A stretch of 64,000 nt of DNA from Labilithrix luteola. Its GTDB lineage: Bacteria > Myxococcota_A > Polyangia > Polyangiales > Polyangiaceae. The stretch is from assembly GCF_001263205.1 (NCBI RefSeq), contig NZ_CP012333.1, forward strand, positions 7,586,001-7,650,000. The letters run 5' to 3'. The notes below the pieces were generated by a model. The model made no database searches and was not told the origin of the DNA. It saw nothing but the letters and a program-made list of their open reading frames with translations. A program made the translations under genes and the position numbers. Shown here piece after piece: positions 60,996 through 64,000 of the stretch (position 1 is its first letter; each line of letters starts with the position of its first letter).

Positions 60996-61634
60996 TCACA
61001 CGTAGGGCGTGTCGGCGAAGCCCGCCGCCACGCTCCTGAAGCACCGCTCGAGGAGCGCCACGAAGGCTTTCCTGGCGCGTGCGCTACTCTCGCCGGCGCG
61101 GACGCGGCGCAATCCTTCGGCATAGGCGACGGTCCCTGCCGACGCGATCATGCCGGCGAGGAGTTTGGCTCGCGGGTCGGGCTTGCGCCCACCCGCGCTC
61201 GCCACGAGGAGCTCGGCGAGATCGCGCTCGAGCTCGCCGCGCATCTCCCGCGCACGCATCGTGAGCGCGGCGCTGTCGGTCACGGTTTTCCAGAAGCCTG
61301 CGATGCCGGCGTCGAACTTCGCGAACGGATGCCTCTCTTCGACGAGGCGGCGCACGAGGCTCCGCAGGGCCGAAAGCGGGGAGGTGCCTTTGCGACGCTC
61401 GAGCAGAGCCTGTCGAATGAGCTCCCGACTCTCCTCGTCGCGGTCGAAGAACATGTCTTCCTTCCGCGGGAAGTAGTTGAACACGGTCATCTTCGAGACG
61501 TTCGCCGCCTCGGCGACCTCGAGGACCGTGACCGCGTCGAAGCCACGCATCATGAACAGAGCGGTGGCGACGTCGGAGATCCTCTTACGGGTTTCGCGCT
61601 TCTTCCGCTCGCGGAGGCCGCCTTCGTCCTGCAC
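60996..61634 (-). CDS. TetR-family transcriptional regulator
   Basis: 212 residues from a GTG. The helix-turn-helix is ISDVATALFMMRGFDAVTVL and EVAEAANVSKMTVFNYFPRK, then the usual helical ligand domain. It is divergent from a flavin monooxygenase gene across 62 bp of AT-rich DNA with a dyad. That gene is the likely target, with the monooxygenase substrate as inducer. Confidence 0.9.
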   Translation of the reverse strand: MQDEGGLRERKKRETRKRISDVATALFMMRGFDAVTVLEVAEAANVSKMTVFNYFPRKEDMFFDRDEESRELIRQALLERRKGTSPLSALRSLVRRLVEERHPFAKFDAGIAGFWKTVTDSAALTMRAREMRGELERDLAELLVASAGGRKPDPRAKLLAGMIASAGTVAYAEGLRRVRAGESSARARKAFVALLERCFRSVAAGFADTPYV

Positions 61635-61640
61635 ACCAAA

Positions 61641-61661
61641 ACTTTAGACCAAACTTAAAGT
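61641..61661. promoter_or_regulatory. AT-rich dyad between TetR and monooxygenase genes
   Basis: ACTTTA (61641-61646) and TAAAGT (61656-61661) form an inverted repeat with a 9-nt centre. A second, looser pair GACC/GGTC (61647-61650, 61669-61672) overlaps it. The AT-rich character contrasts with the GC-rich genome, as expected for a TetR operator and the overlapping -10/-35 boxes. Confidence 0.5.
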
Positions 61662-61696
61662 TGTACCAGGTCAAAATTTAAGTCAGGCTCTCGTCC

Positions 61697-63217
61697 ATGA
61701 ACGAAGTGGACGTGGTGGTCGTGGGCGCGGGGCCGACCGGGCTCATGCTGGCGATCGAACTCGTGCTGGCGGGGGCCAAGGTCGTGGTGCTCGAGCGCCT
61801 CTCGGCGATCGACGAGACCATCAAGGCTGGAACGATCGGCGCACTCGCCGGCGAAGCCCTGGAACGCCGCGGCTTCGAGCCCGCGATGAAGGCCGTGGAG
61901 AGCGCGATGCTCGAGGCGATGCTCAAGCACGTCGAGCAGACCGGTGCGCCGTCCAAGACGTTCATGGGCGGGCTGAAGAAGGTGGGCGGGCACTTTGCCG
62001 GCCTGTTCCTCATCGATCCCACCAAGCAGCGTGAGCCGGAGCGTCGCTTCCGCGGCGTCCAGCAGGCGGCTCTCGAGCACATCCTCGGCGCGCGAGCGAG
62101 CGCGCTCTTGATGGACGTCCGGCGCGGTGTCGAGCTCGAATCGTTCCACGACGACGGCGAGGGCATCGACATCGAAGCGCGCGGGCCGGAGGGCAGGTTC
62201 CACCTTCGATGCGCGTATCTCGTCGGGTGCGACGGCGGCCGAAGCCGCGTTCGCAAGCGGGCCGGGTTCGACTTCCCCGGCACCGATCCGACCATCACGG
62301 GGCACCAGGCCATCGTCGAGCTCGATCATCCAGAGAAGCTCTTGCCAATCGGCTGGCGTCGAATGCCGGCCGGCATGATGGCGTTCGGTCCCGTCCCTGG
62401 ACGCATCTTCTTGACGGAGTTCGACGGACCGCCGGCCGACCGCGACGCGCCCGTGACCATCGAGGAGCTGCAGCGCAGCCTGCGCCGCGTGAGCGAGACC
62501 GACGTGACGATCCGCGCGATCATGAGCGCGACGCGCTTCACTGACAACGCGCGCCAGGCGACGACGTATCGCAAAGGTCGCGTTCTGCTCGCCGGCGACG
62601 CCGCGCACGTCCATTCGCCGTTCGGAGGGCAGGGGATCAATCTCAGCCTGCTGGACGCCGTCAACCTGGGGTGGAAGCTCGCCGCCACGCTGCAGGGAAG
62701 GGCCCCCGAAGGTCTGCTCGACACCTATACGAGCGAGCGGCATCCGGTCGCGGCGCGCGCCCTCGCCAACACGCGGGCGCAGGTGGCGCTCATGCGTCCC
62801 GACCCCCTCACCTCGGCCCTTCGCGACGTGGTGACCGACATCATGAACCTCGACGAGGGCAATCGCTTCTTCGGAGAGATGATGAGCGGCCTGGCGACGC
62901 GCTACGACGTGGGCGATGCGCACCCGCTTGCCGGCAAGTTCGTTGCCAATCGGAGCCTCACGCCGGAGCGCGATGGTCAATCGGGGCCCACGCTCTACGA
63001 CGCGATGCAGGAGGGCAACGCCGTCCTGCTCGACACGGGCGATGGCTCGCTGTCCGAGGTCGTGCGGCCCTGGGCGTCGCGGGTGACGGCCGTCCGCGCG
63101 GAAGGGGATACGTCGATGCTCGTCCGCCCCGACGGCATCATCGCCTGGGCCTCTGCCGATGGAGGCCGGGACGGCCTACAGCCTGCGCTCGAGCGCTGGT
63201 TCGGCCCGCACGCGTGA
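61697..63217 (+). CDS. FAD-dependent monooxygenase (PheA/TfdB-like)
   Basis: 506 residues. FAD-binding motifs are DVVVVGAGPTGLMLAIELV (GxGxxG, residues 5-23), YLVGCDGGRSRVRKRAG (DG motif) and VLLAGDAAHVHSPFGGQGIN (GD motif). This is class-A flavoprotein hydroxylase architecture with a C-terminal thioredoxin-like end, typical of phenol or aromatic hydroxylases. The substrate is unknown. It is divergent from a TetR regulator that probably represses it. Confidence 0.87.
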   Translation: MNEVDVVVVGAGPTGLMLAIELVLAGAKVVVLERLSAIDETIKAGTIGALAGEALERRGFEPAMKAVESAMLEAMLKHVEQTGAPSKTFMGGLKKVGGHFAGLFLIDPTKQREPERRFRGVQQAALEHILGARASALLMDVRRGVELESFHDDGEGIDIEARGPEGRFHLRCAYLVGCDGGRSRVRKRAGFDFPGTDPTITGHQAIVELDHPEKLLPIGWRRMPAGMMAFGPVPGRIFLTEFDGPPADRDAPVTIEELQRSLRRVSETDVTIRAIMSATRFTDNARQATTYRKGRVLLAGDAAHVHSPFGGQGINLSLLDAVNLGWKLAATLQGRAPEGLLDTYTSERHPVAARALANTRAQVALMRPDPLTSALRDVVTDIMNLDEGNRFFGEMMSGLATRYDVGDAHPLAGKFVANRSLTPERDGQSGPTLYDAMQEGNAVLLDTGDGSLSEVVRPWASRVTAVRAEGDTSMLVRPDGIIAWASADGGRDGLQPALERWFGPHA

Positions 63218-63269
63218 GGTTGCCGCGCCGCATGGACGGCGCATGGCGGCTCGGGATACGGTCGACGCC

Positions 63270-63566
63270 ATGAAAGTCGACGACCGCGTTGATCTCTCGA
63301 ATCCCTGCCAACACGTAACGGAGGAGACGCCGCGCCACGTCCACCGGCCAACGAAGGGCTGCGAGGAGTGCCTCAAGATCGGCAGCGGTTGGGTTCACCT
63401 CCGCGTCTGCTTGACCTGCGGTCACGTCGGCTGTTGCGACGACTCGCCGAATCGCCACGCGACCGCGCACAATCGCGCTACGCATCACCCGATGATCACG
63501 TCGGGCGAGATCGGCGAAACCTGGGCTTACTGCTACCCCGACGACCAATTCCTGTCGGAGGGGTAA
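63270..63566 (+). CDS. UBP-type zinc-finger protein
   Basis: 98 residues. Cys/His ligands are clear: NPCQH, GCEECLKIG, CLTCGHVGCCDDSPNRHATA and HNRATHHPM. The zf-UBP fold binds ubiquitin tails in eukaryotes; in bacteria its target is unknown, although such genes commonly neighbour cyclic-nucleotide-domain thioredoxin reductases. The next gene begins 4 nt after its stop and is of that kind, so an operon is likely. Confidence 0.85.
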   Translation: MKVDDRVDLSNPCQHVTEETPRHVHRPTKGCEECLKIGSGWVHLRVCLTCGHVGCCDDSPNRHATAHNRATHHPMITSGEIGETWAYCYPDDQFLSEG

Positions 63567-63570
63567 GCGC

Positions 63571-64000
63571 ATGGGAAACGGACTTCCGTCTCTCGACGAG
63601 CTCGAGACGCGCCGCGCGCAGATGTTCCCGTCGCTCTCGCCTTCGCAAGTCGCGAAGGTCGCGACGTTCGGAACGGAGCAGCAGTTCAAGGCCGGGGACA
63701 TCGTCTTCGAGCAGGGAGACACGAACGTCCCGTTCTTCGTCGTCGTCGAGGGAGCGATGGAGATCGTCCATCCCCACGGCATAGGCCTCGAAGATCACAT
63801 CACGACGCACCACCCGCGCGAGTTCACCGGCGAGGTGACGCTCCTCACCGACCGCCGGAGCCTCGTCCGTGCCCGCGCCAACACGGACTTGCGCGTCATC
63901 CGCGTCGAGCAGTCGAAGCTCCGGGCGATCATCCAGACGGAAGCCGAGCTCAGCGAGCTCATCATGCGCGCCTTCATCCTCCGGCGCGTGGGCCTGCTGT
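63571..64000 (+). CDS. Cyclic-nucleotide-binding-domain protein, 3' cut by window
   Basis: About 143 residues are visible from the ATG at 63571; the gene runs past the right edge. LPSLDELETRRAQMFPSLSP, then FKAGDIVFEQGDTNVPFFVV and FTGEVTLLTDRRSLVRARA form a cNMP-binding domain. The opening and the ending ELIMRAFILRRVGLL match cNMP-domain thioredoxin-disulfide reductases, so an FAD/NAD(P) reductase domain probably follows outside the window. The UBP zinc-finger gene upstream supports that reading. Confidence 0.8.
   Translation, partial: MGNGLPSLDELETRRAQMFPSLSPSQVAKVATFGTEQQFKAGDIVFEQGDTNVPFFVVVEGAMEIVHPHGIGLEDHITTHHPREFTGEVTLLTDRRSLVRARANTDLRVIRVEQSKLRAIIQTEAELSELIMRAFILRRVGLL

Noticed and set aside
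1..64000. Many long open frames antisense to real genes (for example opposite the histidine kinase and the Ig-like gene)
   Set aside because: High G+C makes stop codons rare; these frames lack the codon bias and motifs of the sense frame.
1..64000. CRISPR arrays, tRNA and rRNA genes
   Set aside because: I saw no regularly spaced direct repeats, cloverleaf sequences or rRNA segments while reading both strands; a tool search would be needed to exclude short tRNA-like sequences.

Overview
The window is about two-thirds G+C. It has tightly packed genes on both strands, many short 4-nt ATGA gene overlaps, many lipoproteins with Asp/Ser/Ala/Pro-rich linkers, a Ser/Thr protein kinase beside two-component genes, a MYXO-CTERM-like C-terminus and several ECF sigma factors. 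Together these suggest a myxobacterium (Myxococcota, probably Polyangiales/Sorangiineae-like). This is inference from gene content and composition; there is no rRNA in the window to test it. I found no tRNA, rRNA, CRISPR array or prophage.

Layout. 1-8.4 kb: a truncated oxidoreductase-like gene, lipoproteins, a divergent beta-propeller/amidohydrolase lipoprotein pair, a DGPF-protein/ECF42-type sigma module, and a monooxygenase/LysR pair. 8.4-11.3 kb: a gene-poor scar with an IS110 transposase remnant, a RAYT-type (REP-associated) transposase gene and repeat debris. 11.3-19 kb: lysine 6-aminotransferase, YebC, HisN, a cytochrome c-rhodanese lipoprotein, an aldo/keto reductase and a GIDE-like membrane protein. 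19-22.2 kb: a giant ten-repeat Ig-like lipoprotein. 22.2-26.6 kb: a TetR/lactonase-like operon, a TPR lipoprotein and a second DGPF/ECF42 module. 26.8-37 kb: endonuclease-like protein, ArsR/SRPBCC operon, Na+/H+ antiporter, MerR, DoxX/SDR with a divergent LysR, an ECF sigma with a membrane partner, and a beta-barrel-like protein. 37.2-42 kb: a five-gene signalling operon (Ser/Thr kinase, response regulator, two STAS-like paralogues, hybrid histidine kinase). 42-50.5 kb: LysR/SDR, carbonic anhydrase, AraC-type regulators, small membrane proteins and a 2OG-oxygenase pair. 50.5-51.3 kb: a MITE-like element and a structured repeat. 51.3-64 kb: DUF899, a TPR regulator, transaldolase, a histone-H1-like protein, a frameshifted cupin, transketolase, CBS protein, Rieske-FAD reductase, a TetR/flavin monooxygenase pair, and a UBP zinc finger next to a cyclic-nucleotide-domain protein that runs off the end.

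How the genes work together. Two DGPF/ECF42 loci carry the same predicted promoter pattern (TGTCGA-N17-CG[A/C]C), so they look like paralogous autoregulated sigma circuits. The kinase-to-histidine-kinase block is joined by three 4-nt overlaps and is probably one cytoplasmic signalling unit. Transaldolase and transketolase sit about 1.4 kb apart on opposite strands and point to non-oxidative pentose phosphate metabolism.

The most unusual non-coding features are two copies, 32 kb apart and inverted, of a 133-134 bp double-hairpin element with a conserved loop and compensatory stem changes, and a 245-bp MITE-like element with an older partial copy. All functions are inferred by reading; no database search was run.
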